From an alpha proteobacterium U9-1i (GTDB lineage Bacteria > Pseudomonadota > Alphaproteobacteria > Caulobacterales > Aquidulcibacteraceae), in the NCBI GenBank assembly GCA_000974665.1, contig BBSY01000003.1, forward strand, positions 992,001-1,056,000: DNA of 64,000 nucleotides. The letters run 5' to 3'. The position numbers and the translations under genes were made by a program. Positions 24,407 to 33,297 of this stretch are shown piece by piece. Every line of letters begins with the position of its first letter. The stretch's first letter is position 1. The notes beneath the pieces are model-generated. The model did no database searches. It was given only the letters and a program-made list of their open reading frames with translations, and was not told the origin of the DNA.

Positions 24407-24655
24407 ATGATGAACGACGCCCTTTCCCTTCTTCAGCACGCGCTGCTGCTGATCGGCATGTGGGCGATGCTTCGCGTGTGGTTTGCGATCGATCGAGTCG
24501 TCTTACGCATCAGCACAGTCATTCTCCTGCTGGTGGGCTTGTATGCCTGGGCGCTGCTGGCCTTTGTCCTGCTGTGCGTCGCAGAAAGCGCCCATCGCGG
24601 GCTGATGGCGCAGCGGCGCGACGCCGGTTTCTACAATGGTCTCTGGATTGATTGA
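24407..24655 (+). CDS. Small two-helix membrane protein
   Basis: The 82-residue protein has two hydrophobic segments, LLQHALLLIGMWAMLRVWFAI and ISTVILLLVGLYAWALLAFV, and a short charged C-terminus. Two adjacent ATGs (24407, 24410) are possible starts. It is probably an inner-membrane protein. No function or family is evident; small membrane proteins of this kind are often found as partners of toxins or at the edges of mobile elements. Confidence 0.55.
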   Translation: MMNDALSLLQHALLLIGMWAMLRVWFAIDRVVLRISTVILLLVGLYAWALLAFVLLCVAESAHRGLMAQRRDAGFYNGLWID

Positions 24656-25274
24656 GCGGATACAAACTTAATCGCGAAGATTAGCGGCGACGAGCTTGAT
24701 GTTGAGGACACACCTTTGGCCAAACGCCGGCGTGTCGGCTGCGGCGCAGGAATAGATCAATGCCGACGACGGCGAATTTGGAGGCGATGCGGCGCAGCGG
24801 CGCACCATGGGATGGCGCTGATGTTGGCATCGAGGGGAGAGATCGCGGAGGCTGTTCCACGGCGTCGGCGGTGGGCGTCGCCGCGCAGGCGCGGCCGCGC
24901 TCTCGTGGCTTCGCCATCGAGCCGCGCTCGCGGCGCGCCTCGCCGCTTCGCGCGTCGATCGCTGACGCGGAACAACGAGTGCCATCGTGCTCGCGCGCGT
25001 CAAGCGAAGCCACGCATAGACCGCGCTGCGCGCGGCCCTGCGCTTGACCCGCGCTGCGCGCGATGGCCGGTTCGTTGGCGTCGGGACGCGGAGCGTCCCT
25101 TCATGATGTTCGACCTCGCCCCACTCGGGCGGAGGTCGAACACGGAGCAGCCGAGGTGAGACGCAATCAGCGCGAAAAGCCCCGTCAGGCGCAGCACAAA
25201 GTCCGGCCGTCTGCGCCTGGGCTTCATAGACGGCAATCGAGCGCTTCACCTCAGCGGATTGGTTGCCGAAGCTG
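24656..25274. other. GC-rich, repeat-containing non-coding stretch upstream of the trb cluster tail
   Basis: The stretch is about 620 bases, very GC-rich and full of short palindromic CGCGC motifs. All frames give low-complexity Arg/Ala-rich products without a plausible start or family, so I do not call a gene. Related GC-rich segments often hold degenerate sequence. It lies between the small membrane protein and the trb-linked regulator, where an origin of transfer could be located, but no nick-site motif could be recognised. Confidence 0.4.
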
Positions 25275-25583
25275 TTAGTCGAATAGATCGCGTTGCGGCG
25301 CCCGCGGAGGCTTGGCGCTTGGGGCGGCGGGTTTGGCCGCTCGCAGGCGTTTCAGCTTTTGCTCCGCGTCGCGATTACGCTCGAAGACGCCGCGGCCCCT
25401 GAACTTGAGCAAGGCATCTTCCAGCTGGTCGAGGTCGGCCTTCCTCCAGAACACGGCGCCTTGAACAATCACCGGCGGCGGAAAGCCTTCAAGATTGCTT
25501 GAGCGCGCACGCCAGAGGGTGGTGATGCTCACGCAGAGTTCGTCAGCCACTGCTTTCTGTGGAATGAGGTCCTTCCGCCTCAC
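25275..25583 (-). CDS. Helix-turn-helix protein downstream of trbI
   Basis: The 102-residue protein has a helix-turn-helix start IPQKAVADELCVSITTLWRAR, the MerR/AlpA-like type that binds DNA as a small regulator, followed by a charged helix and a basic Pro/Ala-rich tail. Its ATG overlaps the trbI stop (ATGA), so it is translated as the last gene of the secretion operon. It may repress the transfer operon or assist recombination. It does not belong to the T4SS apparatus itself. Confidence 0.7.
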   Translation of the reverse strand: MRRKDLIPQKAVADELCVSITTLWRARSSNLEGFPPPVIVQGAVFWRKADLDQLEDALLKFRGRGVFERNRDAEQKLKRLRAAKPAAPSAKPPRAPQRDLFD

Positions 25584-26680
25584 GGCGTGCGCGGCGCGAA
25601 ATAGGGTCTGAGTTCGATGTCGCGTGTCACCAGCACGCGCACGGGCGCGCCGGCGCGCACGCGTAAGGTTGGACGTACTTCGAGTTCACGGTCGACGATG
25701 CGGGCGCCGGTCTGGGCGGCTTGCTGGGCGGCGGCGTCGCCAACGCTTTGCGACAACGAGTTGCTGTTCTCGTCGTCGTCCTCCGCTTCGTTGGCAACGA
25801 CGCTGATGATAGCAGAGAGACCGATAGCGATTCCAAGCCGGCCGAGATGGTTGTCCGTGCGATCAGTAAGTCCAGAGGCGCCCCCGGGATCGGTGGCGTT
25901 CATATCCTGAAGATTGATGGACCAGCCATTCGGCAAGATGAGCCGATTCCAAACCAGCAGCAGACGACGATCGCCATAGCGGGTGCCGTTCGCATACGTG
26001 CCGATCAGCCGAGACCCTTGCGGGATGAGCAGATGCTGGCCTGTCACCGTGTCGTACACCGGTGCGGTGACTTGCGCGATGATGCGCCCTGGCAGATCAG
26101 AATTGAGTGCGGTGACCAGCGCCGCTGGGATGACATCGCCGGCCTTGATCTCATAGCGTGAGCCAGGTGGCGTGAGACGCGCATTCAACCGCGCGTTCGA
26201 GTCTTCGCTGGCGTTATCTCCATCAGCACGAGTGAAAAGGATCGGGGATGTCCGCGCTACGGCTTGAGGATCAGGCGCTGGCGCAGCGGTAGAGGCGCCT
26301 GCGCCTCCATTGGAGCGGTTCTCCCAGGCAGGATCACGCGGCGGCTGAAGCTCCGCGGTGTCTTCGGAAGTTAATTCCAAGTCGGGGTCGGCCAATTCAA
26401 GGTCGGCGCCCGCGAGATCGTGGGCGCCGTACTGGTCGCTGGCGCCCTGGATGGATTCCGGCGGGCCGCCTGAAGCAGCGCCCTGCTGGGCTTCCGCCGC
26501 GCGGCGATCGGGACGTTCAGACAACCCGTTGACCAGCGCGAACGCAACAATGGCGCCGGCGAGCAACATGCCCGCGACCAGCACCTTGCGCGATAGCCGT
26601 CGCGGTGAAGGCGGCTTCGCACGGATTGCCAAATTGGGCGGCCCTTCAATTGGGGGCGTGATGTGAGCGGTTGCGCTCAT
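25580..26680 (-). CDS. trbI: Conjugal transfer protein TrbI (VirB10-type)
   Basis: The 366-residue protein has one N-terminal transmembrane segment (VLVAGMLLAGAIVAFALV), a Pro/Gln/Ala-rich periplasmic linker and the VirB10 C-terminal barrel: YEIKAGDVIPAALVTALNSDLPG, VYDTVTGQHLLIPQGSRLIG and LLVWNRLILPNG. VirB10 spans the periplasm and links the inner-membrane complex to the outer-membrane core. The ATG at 26680 is preferred since the residues before it are not VirB10-like; it overlaps the trbG stop (ATGA). Order and overlap match the standard trb gene group. Confidence 0.93.
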   Translation of the reverse strand: MSATAHITPPIEGPPNLAIRAKPPSPRRLSRKVLVAGMLLAGAIVAFALVNGLSERPDRRAAEAQQGAASGGPPESIQGASDQYGAHDLAGADLELADPDLELTSEDTAELQPPRDPAWENRSNGGAGASTAAPAPDPQAVARTSPILFTRADGDNASEDSNARLNARLTPPGSRYEIKAGDVIPAALVTALNSDLPGRIIAQVTAPVYDTVTGQHLLIPQGSRLIGTYANGTRYGDRRLLLVWNRLILPNGWSINLQDMNATDPGGASGLTDRTDNHLGRLGIAIGLSAIISVVANEAEDDDENSNSLSQSVGDAAAQQAAQTGARIVDRELEVRPTLRVRAGAPVRVLVTRDIELRPYFAPRTP

Positions 26681-27531
26681 GGCCGCGCTCCGTGCCGTGA
26701 ACGCGTGCGGACGCGATCGACCGGATTGCGCTCGATGCGTACGATCGTCGCCGAGCGCGTGCCCAAGCGGAGTTCCGCGATGTCGAAGATGCGGTCGATC
26801 ATGTAGCGCGGGCCAGACGGCCCCTGCAGTGTTCGGTAGTTGACGAGTTCGGCGCCCTCGCCTGTCACCGCAAAGAGTGGCGGCAGATCTCCCGCCTCGA
26901 CATCGGGGGCAAACTCGATCCAAGTGCGGCGCCCGTCGTCGAACACCCGCGCAGGCAGCCATGCGGGGCGTGCGCCGCGCGTGGTGCGGATCCTGTAATT
27001 GAGATTGATACTGTCGAGGAGCGCAGCCGGCGCCGTCGCTTCGGATCGAGGATAAGACCACGCGATCTGGGCTGAGTAAGCAGACCCGGACTGCGCTATC
27101 GCCTCGATGAGATAAGTGCGCCGGTCGGTAATGAGCACAATGTTGGTCCGAAGCCCGCTCGCATTCGGCTTCACCAGCACCACTGTGCGCGCATCTTCCG
27201 CCGTCTCGCTCTCGGCCTGCGTCACCATCCAGCGCGAGGTATCGCCGGCAGCGATGTCAGTGAGCGCCTCACCAGGCTCAAGGAGAATCGTCGAGACGTA
27301 ACTTGGATGCGCGTACACTTCGTATATGGCGCCCGCCTCATACGCGTACACGTGGCGCGCTTGCACGAAACCATCGCGCGTTGGGCTTTGGCGCGCAGCG
27401 GAGTTTGCGGCCGCCAGGGTCTCAACCGGCGTTTCTGCGCGAGCGCGTCGCGATTGTGCGTCCGCGGGTGAGGCCGCGAGCATCACGAGGCTGGCAACGA
27501 CGAGCGCCAAAGAGGAACAGCGTACGATCAT
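26677..27531 (-). CDS. trbG: Conjugal transfer protein TrbG (VirB9-type)
   Basis: The 284-residue protein starts with a signal peptide (LALVVASLVMLAASPADA) and carries the TrbG/VirB9 pattern: YAYEAGAIYEVYAHPSYVSTILLEPGEAL at residues 62-90 and the C-terminal FDDGRRTWIEFAP and YMIDRIFDIAELRLG segments. It forms the outer-membrane channel ring with the lipoprotein and TrbI. ATG 27531 overlaps the trbF stop by four bases. A lipoprotein partner (TrbH) was not seen next to it. Confidence 0.93.
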   Translation of the reverse strand: MIVRCSSLALVVASLVMLAASPADAQSRRARAETPVETLAAANSAARQSPTRDGFVQARHVYAYEAGAIYEVYAHPSYVSTILLEPGEALTDIAAGDTSRWMVTQAESETAEDARTVVLVKPNASGLRTNIVLITDRRTYLIEAIAQSGSAYSAQIAWSYPRSEATAPAALLDSINLNYRIRTTRGARPAWLPARVFDDGRRTWIEFAPDVEAGDLPPLFAVTGEGAELVNYRTLQGPSGPRYMIDRIFDIAELRLGTRSATIVRIERNPVDRVRTRSRHGARP

Positions 27532-28211
27532 CGTTCACGGCTCCAGGAGAAATCAGAAATCAAGAGGCCCAGCGGGTTGTTGGCGATCTCGTCGGCGTTG
27601 CGCGGCGCGCGCGTCGTCAGGGTGAAGACGCCGGAATAAACTTCCGGATCGGTCGTCCCCGTGGCGTTGGTGGCGCGTTCAACCCACGTCACCTCCCAGG
27701 CGTTGTTGGAGCGGGCGATGATAGAACGAATGTGCACGGTGCGGCCGACCCGGCCGAGCGAGAGGAAGGGATCATCCTGACGCGCGATCTCGGTGAGCTG
27801 CGCAGCCGCTTGCGGTGTCAGAAGGCGGTAAGCCTGCAGCCAGTTTTCGCGGAGAACCACGCCATCGGTCGGCAGGGAGCGCACCAGCCTTACGAACTGA
27901 CCAAGATGGTAGGCCTTTTGCGCCTCCGTGGCGGTCCAGCGTCCGTCGGCGGCGCGGACATTCATCACCTGACCTTCGGGGCTAACTTCGACAACATGTA
28001 CAAAAGTGCGTTGCTGTAACGCAACGACGACGAGTGAGACGACACTGACGCCGAGTAGGCCCAACGCGCCGAACGCGATGGAGCGCCACGACCGTGCCGA
28101 CAGCACCGCGGAGCCCATGCGCGCGTCCCACTCTTGTTGTGCGCGCTTGTAAGGCGTGTCTGCGGGCGCGGCCGCGTACGAGCGCGCCGGTGAGCGGAAG
28201 GAAAAGTTCAT
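27528..28211 (-). CDS. trbF: Conjugal transfer protein TrbF (VirB8-type)
   Basis: The 227-residue protein has a cytosolic N-terminus with the TPYKRAQQEWDARMG motif, a single membrane segment (ALGLLGVSVVSLVVVALQ) and a periplasmic NTF2-like domain with the WTATEAQKAYHLGQFVRLVR and NAWEVTWVERA blocks typical of TrbF. VirB8 proteins help assemble the inner-membrane complex. It shares a four-base overlap with the trbG start, and its own start overlaps the trbL stop. Confidence 0.93.
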   Translation of the reverse strand: MNFSFRSPARSYAAAPADTPYKRAQQEWDARMGSAVLSARSWRSIAFGALGLLGVSVVSLVVVALQQRTFVHVVEVSPEGQVMNVRAADGRWTATEAQKAYHLGQFVRLVRSLPTDGVVLRENWLQAYRLLTPQAAAQLTEIARQDDPFLSLGRVGRTVHIRSIIARSNNAWEVTWVERATNATGTTDPEVYSGVFTLTTRAPRNADEIANNPLGLLISDFSWSRER

Positions 28212-29239
28212 GGACCGGCTCCAGAAGATCTGGGCTTGGGCTGCATGGCCCCGTAATTGATGGGGGCGCGCGGTGCGCCGCCGCTTCCGCCGCCTCGACC
28301 GCGGCTTCCGCCACCGCCGCGGCCGCCGCCGCCGCTTAGTCGGTTCGATGTGCTCATCATGCCGCCCTTGACGGCCTTGTAGACGGCGTGCGCCATGTAG
28401 ACGCCGCCGGCGGTGGCGAAGGTCGCGCCTACACCGGTGCGGATAGCGTCAGAGCCGGACAGATGCGGCTGGCCTTGCACCACTTCGCTAGCAAGCATCG
28501 GGGCGAACCACGCGAGCGCGAGCACCGTGAGGCCAAACAGGAAGATATTGAGCACGCCACCGGCGTTGAGCGTGAACGTTGCTGGCAGCGTGTTGACGAA
28601 CGTGATGGCGATCGAGGCGATGAAGGCGAGAACGAAGAGCCTGATCGCGCACCCCGCGACCCAGCCGAGCGGGCGCTCCGCGACCCATGATGTGCCGTTG
28701 AACACGCCCCACGGAAGCGCGACGAACGCGGCGAGGCTGCCAAGTTTGAAAGCGATCAGCGACACGAAGAGTTGCATCGCCAACACGAAGAAGCCGAGCA
28801 TCACCAGCACGGCCGAGACCCAGACCGTCGCCATGGCGAAGGCGTCCGTGAAGATGTTCATGCCTTCGGCCATCGCAGCGGTGCGGCCGAAAAGTTCAAC
28901 GCCAATCTGGCCGACGCGTCCTGGGTTGTGCAGATCGGCCATGCTCATACCGTTGCCGCCGGCGTTGAGGCCAAGCTGCGCGCCGGAGCGGACGATGATG
29001 GTCGATAGGCTCGCCCAATTGTTGACGAGGAAAGCGAAGAGGCCAACGAACAAGACCTTGCGGAAGAACGGCGCCATCGGCGCTTCACCGGCTAGCGCCC
29101 ATTGCGCGCCGGCGAGCGTGATCGAAATGACGATCAGGGCGTTCAGGACATAGGTGACGTCGCCTTGGATCAGGCCAAAGCCCGAATCCGCCAGCGCCAG
29201 GAACTGGTCAAGAAACGAATTGAGGGAAGCCGGATCCAT
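28208..29239 (-). CDS. trbL: Conjugal transfer protein TrbL (VirB6-type)
   Basis: The 343-residue polytopic protein shows several membrane segments (VLNALIVISITLAGAQWAL, VSAVLVMLGFFVLAMQLFV, LFVLAFIASIAITFV) and the VirB6 pattern between them. Its C-terminus ends in a Gly/Arg-rich flexible tail (GGGGRGGGGSRGRGGGSGG). The ATG at 29239 fits the family start MDPASLNSFLDQFLALADSG and follows the trbJ stop by one base; the open frame before it is not VirB6-like. It supplies the inner-membrane channel component. Confidence 0.92.
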   Translation of the reverse strand: MDPASLNSFLDQFLALADSGFGLIQGDVTYVLNALIVISITLAGAQWALAGEAPMAPFFRKVLFVGLFAFLVNNWASLSTIIVRSGAQLGLNAGGNGMSMADLHNPGRVGQIGVELFGRTAAMAEGMNIFTDAFAMATVWVSAVLVMLGFFVLAMQLFVSLIAFKLGSLAAFVALPWGVFNGTSWVAERPLGWVAGCAIRLFVLAFIASIAITFVNTLPATFTLNAGGVLNIFLFGLTVLALAWFAPMLASEVVQGQPHLSGSDAIRTGVGATFATAGGVYMAHAVYKAVKGGMMSTSNRLSGGGGRGGGGSRGRGGGSGGAPRAPINYGAMQPKPRSSGAGP

Positions 29240-29240
29240 G

Positions 29241-29957
29241 TCAGAATGCCGTGCGCGCCGGTTCGGTTGAACGCGTGGTTTCGGTCGGGAAGGCGCGGCG
29301 CTGGATTTCACGGGAGCGTTCTTCGCGCGCGAGACGTTCCATGCGCTCGGTTTGAAGAGCACGCCCTTGCGCGATCAAGAGAGCATGGATTTCAGCGAGC
29401 TGGCTTGCAGTGACGCCGAGCAATTGGTTGCTGGCCTGTGTCGCGCCGGTCTGACCTTCAGCGCTTGCTGACGACTGAAGCGCGCGATCGATGCGATTGC
29501 GCGAGCCCTCAATCGAGCGCGCGGCGCGGGCTTCCGCTTCCATGGCGCGCTGCAGACTGTCGCGGCTCTCCTGCTCCCAGCGCTCGGATTGCTGCAGCAC
29601 GCCTTCAAGATCGAAGTCCTCCCAGGTCTCGGGATAGAGCGTGCGCAGGTTTTCGCCGACCTGACTGACCTCGAAGGCAATGCCTTGCGCCGTGTTGAAG
29701 AGTTCGCGCGCTTCGGAGATCGATTGGGTAAGCTCGGGTGAAAGCTGCAACGGGTTTTGCCGCAGCATTTGCGTCGCCTGCTCGATCTGGCGGATCTGGT
29801 TGTTGATCTGCTGGAGCGCGCGTGTGGCTTGCAGCAGGTTCTGCGCCAGGTTGGTCGGATCAATGACGGTCATCTGCGCGCGTGCCGGCGCCATCGGCGT
29901 CACCGCGACGATCGCGGCCAAGCCGAGCATCACGAGAGATCTGAGTGCCTTTTGCAT
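29241..29957 (-). CDS. trbJ: Conjugal transfer protein TrbJ (VirB5-type)
   Basis: The 238-residue protein has a signal peptide (LGLAAIVAVTPMAPARA) followed by a Gln- and Leu-rich helical body typical of TrbJ: MTVIDPTNLAQNLLQATRAL and QIRQIEQATQML near residues 29-66. VirB5-type proteins sit at the pilus tip. ATG 29957 follows an AGGAGAGGGACC ribosome site. It is upstream of trbL, in the usual order. Confidence 0.93.
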   Translation of the reverse strand: MQKALRSLVMLGLAAIVAVTPMAPARAQMTVIDPTNLAQNLLQATRALQQINNQIRQIEQATQMLRQNPLQLSPELTQSISEARELFNTAQGIAFEVSQVGENLRTLYPETWEDFDLEGVLQQSERWEQESRDSLQRAMEAEARAARSIEGSRNRIDRALQSSASAEGQTGATQASNQLLGVTASQLAEIHALLIAQGRALQTERMERLAREERSREIQRRAFPTETTRSTEPARTAF

Positions 29958-29967
29958 GGTCCCTCTC

Positions 29968-32433
29968 CTATTCCGCGGCGAGCAAGGATTGTTCGGCCGA
30001 CGTTGCTGGCGATCCGGCCTTTTGCTTGAAGCGCCGCACCGCATCGGCGGCGTCGCCAAGGCCGCGTGCTTCAAGCCAGGCGAGCGCGAAGTTTTGCGCG
30101 CCCCGCTCCGCGATCACGCGATCCATCCACGCGTGGTCTTCGGGGCGCGAGGCAGCAACGAAGGCAAGCGCGGCGGGGCCGAGTCCCAGCTCGAACAAGC
30201 GGCAGCCTGCGCGTGAGGCCAGATAGTAATCGCGCTTCGGCGTCGCCGTGGCGATGAGCGCGATCTGGCGAGCGTTGAGCCCGAGGGATTCGTAGAACGC
30301 GGCCGAACGTGGCTCGCGGGCGCGGTCGTTGGGCAGAAAGATGCGGGTGAGGCACGCTTCAATGATGGTCGAGGCGATCGGGCTCGCTTCAACGTCGGCG
30401 AGTTCCTGGCTGGCGAAGACAACGGCGACGTTCTTCTTGCGAAGCGTCTTCAGCCAATCCTGAATTTGGGAAGCGAACGCCGCGTCCTTAAGGAAGAGCC
30501 ACGCTTCGTCCAGAACGAGCAAAGTGGGCTTGCCGTCGAACCGGCGCTCCAGCGCGTGGAAGAGCACGGAGAGAACCGCGCTCGCCGCATGCGGACGACG
30601 CATGAGATCGCCCATCTCGAACGCCTGGACGCGGCCATAGCCCAAGGTCGACTGATCGTCGTCGAGCAAGCGCCCGTATGGTCCCGCGCGCGTGAACGGC
30701 TCTAGCGCAGCGCGAACGGTCGCGTCCTGTGCCAGTGCCGCAAAGAGCGTCAACGTCCGGTCTTCAAGCGGACGCTGAGCGAGCACTTCCAGCGCGCGCC
30801 AGAGCTCGGCGCGTAGTTCGGGCGTCACTGCGACATTGGCGCTGGCGATGAGGCTCGCGATCCAGTCGAGCGCCCAACTGCGTTCGGCGGCGTCATCGAT
30901 CGTCGCAAGTGGCTGGAAGCCTAACGCGTCTTCCTCGCCAAGATCGAAGAAATCGCCGCCCAGACCGAGGATGGTCGCGCGCGAGGACCGGTCCTTGTCG
31001 AAGAGAAATACCTGTGCATCAGCGTAACGGAGCCATTGCGCCGCGAGTGTCGCGAGCAGCACCGATTTGCCGGCGCCCGTTGGTCCTACAATCATCGTAT
31101 GGCCGACATCGCCGACATGAAGGTCGAGTCGGAACGGCGTAGCGCCATCGGTCGCGGTGAGCATGAGCGGCGGTGCGTTGAGATGGGCGTTGCGCTCCGG
31201 TCCCGCCCACACCGCGCTGGTCGGAAGAAGATGCGCAAGGCTAGGCGACAAGAGGATTGGCCGGCGTACGTCGGCATAAGCTTGGCCTGGCAAGCTGCCT
31301 AGCCAGGCCTCGACGGCGTTGACGCTTTCCACTTGCGTAACGAAGCCCAATGCGTCAGCGACCTGCTGGACCTGCCGGACAGCTTCGTTCGCCTGCTCTT
31401 CGTCGGCCTCAGCGACCGTGATGGTCAGTGTCGCATATCCTGCTGAGACAGCATCTGCGCCCAGTTCTTGCAGCGCGACATCGGCGTCTTCCGTTTGGTT
31501 CGCCGCGTCATTGTCGAGGAGGGCCGCCTCTTCGCGGAAGAGCGCCTCGCGCAATAGCGTGAGCAAACCCTTGCGCTTGGAGAACCAGCGCTTGCGGACC
31601 TTTTCCAATTCGCGCCGCGCCTCTTCGCGGTCGAGGGGCAGGAAACGCGTGACCCAGCGATACGAGATCGGCAAGCGGTTGAGCTGGTCGAGCAGCCCCG
31701 GCTCAGTTTCGGTGATGAAGCTTCGAACCGAAATGACTTTCAGATGCCTGGCCCCAAGTGTGGGCGCGAGTCCGCCGATGAGCGCGGCATCCGTCAGCAA
31801 CTGGTCGAGATGGAACGGCGTCTCAGGCACGGCGACGCGGTGCGGGCGATCAGAGACGCAATCATGGAGGTACGTCAGCGTCTCTTCGTCCGAAAGCCAG
31901 CCCGCCTCCGGCATGGCGGTTTCAAGCAACGCGATGAATTGGTCGGCTTCTTGGCAGAAGCGTTCGAGATGACGCCGATAGTCGATCGAAGATGTCGTCT
32001 CAGCGCCGCCTTCGAAGACCAGGTTCTCGAGCTTGCCCTGCCGCTCGGCTGGCGGCAGCCAAGCGAGCGTCAGGAAATAGCGGCTCTCGAACCGCGCGCC
32101 CGCAGTCTCGAACACAGCGCGACGTTCTTCGTCGATCAGCCACGACACTGCGTCTGGCCACTCGCTATCGGGATAGCCAGGCGCCGGCGATCGGCGCGCT
32201 TCGACGTGAAAGCACCAGCCCGAACCGAAGCGGCGGAAAGCGTTGTTCAATCGGCCGCTCGCGCCCATGAGTTCGGCGGCGACGGCGGAATCTAGATCAG
32301 GGCCGCGGAATGCGAGCGTTCGCTGAAACGCGCCCTCCTTGTTCAGGACCACGCCGGGGGCAATCAGCGCCGCCCACGGTAAGAAGTCGGCGAGCTTGGC
32401 GCCGGTCGAAGCGTAAGGGCGAAGATCAAGCAT
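29968..32433 (-). CDS. trbE: Conjugal transfer ATPase TrbE (VirB4-type)
   Basis: The 821-residue ATPase contains a Walker A IVGPTGAGKSVLL near residue 450, a Walker B in PTLLVLDEAWLFL and the CagE/TrbE N-terminal region. It powers substrate transfer and pilus biogenesis at the inner membrane. The ATG at 32433 gives MLDLRPYASTGAKLADFLPWA, the expected TrbE start; the frame is open further upstream only because it overlaps trbD in another frame. The size matches the family (about 810-830). Confidence 0.95.
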   Translation of the reverse strand: MLDLRPYASTGAKLADFLPWAALIAPGVVLNKEGAFQRTLAFRGPDLDSAVAAELMGASGRLNNAFRRFGSGWCFHVEARRSPAPGYPDSEWPDAVSWLIDEERRAVFETAGARFESRYFLTLAWLPPAERQGKLENLVFEGGAETTSSIDYRRHLERFCQEADQFIALLETAMPEAGWLSDEETLTYLHDCVSDRPHRVAVPETPFHLDQLLTDAALIGGLAPTLGARHLKVISVRSFITETEPGLLDQLNRLPISYRWVTRFLPLDREEARRELEKVRKRWFSKRKGLLTLLREALFREEAALLDNDAANQTEDADVALQELGADAVSAGYATLTITVAEADEEQANEAVRQVQQVADALGFVTQVESVNAVEAWLGSLPGQAYADVRRPILLSPSLAHLLPTSAVWAGPERNAHLNAPPLMLTATDGATPFRLDLHVGDVGHTMIVGPTGAGKSVLLATLAAQWLRYADAQVFLFDKDRSSRATILGLGGDFFDLGEEDALGFQPLATIDDAAERSWALDWIASLIASANVAVTPELRAELWRALEVLAQRPLEDRTLTLFAALAQDATVRAALEPFTRAGPYGRLLDDDQSTLGYGRVQAFEMGDLMRRPHAASAVLSVLFHALERRFDGKPTLLVLDEAWLFLKDAAFASQIQDWLKTLRKKNVAVVFASQELADVEASPIASTIIEACLTRIFLPNDRAREPRSAAFYESLGLNARQIALIATATPKRDYYLASRAGCRLFELGLGPAALAFVAASRPEDHAWMDRVIAERGAQNFALAWLEARGLGDAADAVRRFKQKAGSPATSAEQSLLAAE

Positions 32434-32441
32434 CTCGCACC

Positions 32442-32708
32442 CTACGCCGACAAATAGGTTGGCTTGGCCAAGTGCCGTGGCCAAGTTTCGAGAAACCAGG
32501 GATCGCGCGCGGCGGCCCATGCCGCGGCGCCTTGCAGCACGGCCCAGAGTGGAAAGCCGATGAACGGCTGCTGCAGGCCAAAGCCGATCGCGGCGCCGAT
32601 GGTGGCGTTGAGGATTGCGAAGGCGCGCGGCACGCCGCCCAGCAGAATGGGGCGTGTCAAGCTGGTGCGCAAAGGCATGGCGTATCCGTCTGGCTCTTCG
32701 TCGTTCAC
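32442..32708 (-). CDS. trbD: Conjugal transfer protein TrbD (VirB3-type)
   Basis: The 88-residue protein has the VirB3 pattern: a short basic N-terminus and a hydrophobic double segment (VPRAFAILNATIGAAIGFGL and PLWAVLQGAAAWAAA). A perfect AAGGAGGT ribosome site lies five bases before GTG 32708, which decides this start. It sits between trbC and trbE, as in other trb clusters, and the protein is part of the inner-membrane platform. Confidence 0.9.
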   Translation of the reverse strand: MNDEEPDGYAMPLRTSLTRPILLGGVPRAFAILNATIGAAIGFGLQQPFIGFPLWAVLQGAAAWAAARDPWFLETWPRHLAKPTYLSA

Positions 32709-32761
32709 GAAGACCTCCTTTGTCGTTGTCACTCACTCAAAGCGGCTTCAGCCGTGCGCTG

Positions 32762-33073
32762 TCAGATCAGCGCCCCGCCGGCGAAGCCGAAGAAATCCAA
32801 AAAGAACGAAACCGCCGCAAACATGACGGCGATGCCGAGGCCCACGAAGGCGAGTTTGCGCACGCCGCCCCCACCTTCGGAAAAGATGATGGTGACACCG
32901 GCAATGACGATCGCGATGACAGCGGCGGCGCGCGCCACCGGTCCCGTAATCGAATCGACAATCTGTTCGAGCGGCCCTTCCCACGGCATGCCGGAGCCGG
33001 ACGCGTAAGCTGGCCCTGCAATCGCAATGATTATGATTGTGAGAGCCGCTACTCGTGCGCTGACCTTACGCAT
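32762..33073 (-). CDS. trbC: Conjugal transfer pilin TrbC (VirB2-type)
   Basis: The 103-residue protein has an N-terminal signal segment (VAALTIIIIAIAGPAYA), a short polar loop, and two membrane helices (AAAVIAIVIAGVTIIFS and AFVGLGIAVMFAAVSFFL). This is the pilin layout of TrbC/VirB2. Processing after AYA is likely. About 220 bases lie between it and the trbB stop; they hold no gene. Confidence 0.92.
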   Translation of the reverse strand: MRKVSARVAALTIIIIAIAGPAYASGSGMPWEGPLEQIVDSITGPVARAAAVIAIVIAGVTIIFSEGGGGVRKLAFVGLGIAVMFAAVSFFLDFFGFAGGALI

Positions 33074-33297
33074 CGTGATATCCCCGCCTCATAGAGGCCT
33101 GTTGAGGACAGTTTCCACGAAGACGCGCGCGACGAAATGGCTTTCAAGCCCCGCGCGCATGGACCAAAGCATCCTCTCACAGCACGCGCAAACACCTCGT
33201 CACACCTCGCAGAGTTGCGCTTCGAGAATACAGTTTGCAGCGCGCTGCGCGCATGAAGGCGCTGCGTGTTGCTTCAATGTCGTAGTGCTTAGAGAGA

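Noticed and set aside
24668-25249. 193-codon minus-strand frame in the GC-rich stretch
   Set aside because: The product is low-complexity Arg/Ala/Ser with no domain, start context or neighbour coupling; overlapping frames look the same.
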